From: Gammaproteobacteria bacterium
GTDB taxonomy: Bacteria; Pseudomonadota; Gammaproteobacteria; Competibacterales; Competibacteraceae
Reading direction: 5' to 3'
NCBI GenBank assembly: GCA_020047885.1
Contig: JAIFNF010000086.1
Span: 1-9,556, forward strand
DNA length: 9,556 bases
Shown here: piece by piece, positions 9,341 to 9,556 of the stretch
Position numbering within the stretch: position 1 is the first letter of the stretch
Layout: each line of letters opens with the position of its first letter
Program-made: the position numbers and the translations under genes
The notes under the pieces: model-generated
Database searches by the model: none
Told to the model about the DNA's origin: nothing
Seen by the model: only the letters and a program-made list of their open reading frames with translations

Positions 9341-9556
9341 TTGATTCCCAAGGTCAGCGGCCAGCCCTGGACCCAGATTCCCCAGGATCTCTACATTCCG
9401 CCCGACGCCCTGGAAGTGTTCCTGGAAGCGTTTGAGGGGCCGCTGGATTTGCTGCTCTATCTGATCCGGCGGCAGAATCTTAACATTCTTGATATTCCGA
9501 TTGCCGAGGTAACCCGGCAATATATGGAGTATCTGACGCTGATGCAGGACATGCGG
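9341..9556 (+). CDS. scpA: Segregation and condensation protein A, 3' partial
   Basis: ScpA is the kleisin that links SMC heads together with ScpB in the bacterial condensin. The visible 72 residues contain the family's N-terminal signature FEGPLDLLLYLIRRQNLNIL (about 31-50), then DIPIAEVTRQYMEYL, and run off the right edge. No ATG lies in frame upstream of this signature after the Rpn stop. TTG at 9341-9343 is the likeliest start, with TGGAA (9331-9335) as Shine-Dalgarno at suitable spacing. That Shine-Dalgarno lies inside the last codons of the Rpn gene, whose TAA ends 2 nt before the TTG, so translation may be coupled. The residues before the signature are less conserved, and the exact start is less certain than the identity. 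Confidence 0.9.
   Translation, partial: MIPKVSGQPWTQIPQDLYIPPDALEVFLEAFEGPLDLLLYLIRRQNLNILDIPIAEVTRQYMEYLTLMQDMR

Overview
The window looks like chromosomal DNA of a gammaproteobacterium with moderately high GC. It carries zipA next to ligA, a yciO/yciB divergent pair, and a yciO - site-2 protease - trpS - scpA run. These gene orders are familiar in non-enteric Gammaproteobacteria. The accessory genes (a REP-associated transposase and an Rpn-type nuclease) resemble those common in activated-sludge lineages such as Candidatus Competibacter, but that placement is only a guess.

Bases 1-815 are an accessory patch. It holds the 3' part of a REP-associated tyrosine transposase (RAYT) gene, entering from the left edge, and then a short open frame that reads like the extreme C-terminus of a type I restriction HsdR subunit. 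Bases 816-3756 hold zipA and ligA, arranged as an operon (FtsZ-ring anchor and NAD-dependent DNA ligase). In many relatives smc precedes zipA; here the accessory patch sits in that place. LigA carries a 7-residue insertion between nucleotidyltransferase motifs IV and V, flanked by a 7-bp direct repeat exactly 21 bp apart.

Bases 3806-5950 form a minus-strand operon read in the order yciB, yciI, bolA, parvulin-type peptidylprolyl isomerase. The genes are tightly packed, with an ATGA overlap between yciI and bolA. It converges on ligA, and a long imperfect inverted repeat lies across the ligA stop codon.

Bases 5951-6089 are a divergent intergenic region. A perfect 13-nt palindrome there supplies a possible -35 hexamer to both sides. 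Bases 6090-8431 carry yciO, an M50 site-2 protease family gene and trpS on the plus strand. The protease has a perfect TATAAT ending 6 nt before its ATG and no visible Shine-Dalgarno sequence, which suggests a leaderless message. Bases 8478-9338 hold an Rpn-family PD-(D/E)XK nuclease/transposase-like gene with in-frame GIEK repeats, placed between trpS and the start of scpA. scpA begins at a TTG 2 nt after the Rpn stop and runs off the right edge.

Most of the window is conserved housekeeping sequence. I found no CRISPR array, tRNA, rRNA or complete insertion sequence, and no convincing new multi-gene system. The most interesting points are the LigA insertion, the HsdR remnant beside the RAYT, the shared palindromic divergent promoter and the Rpn insertion upstream of scpA.
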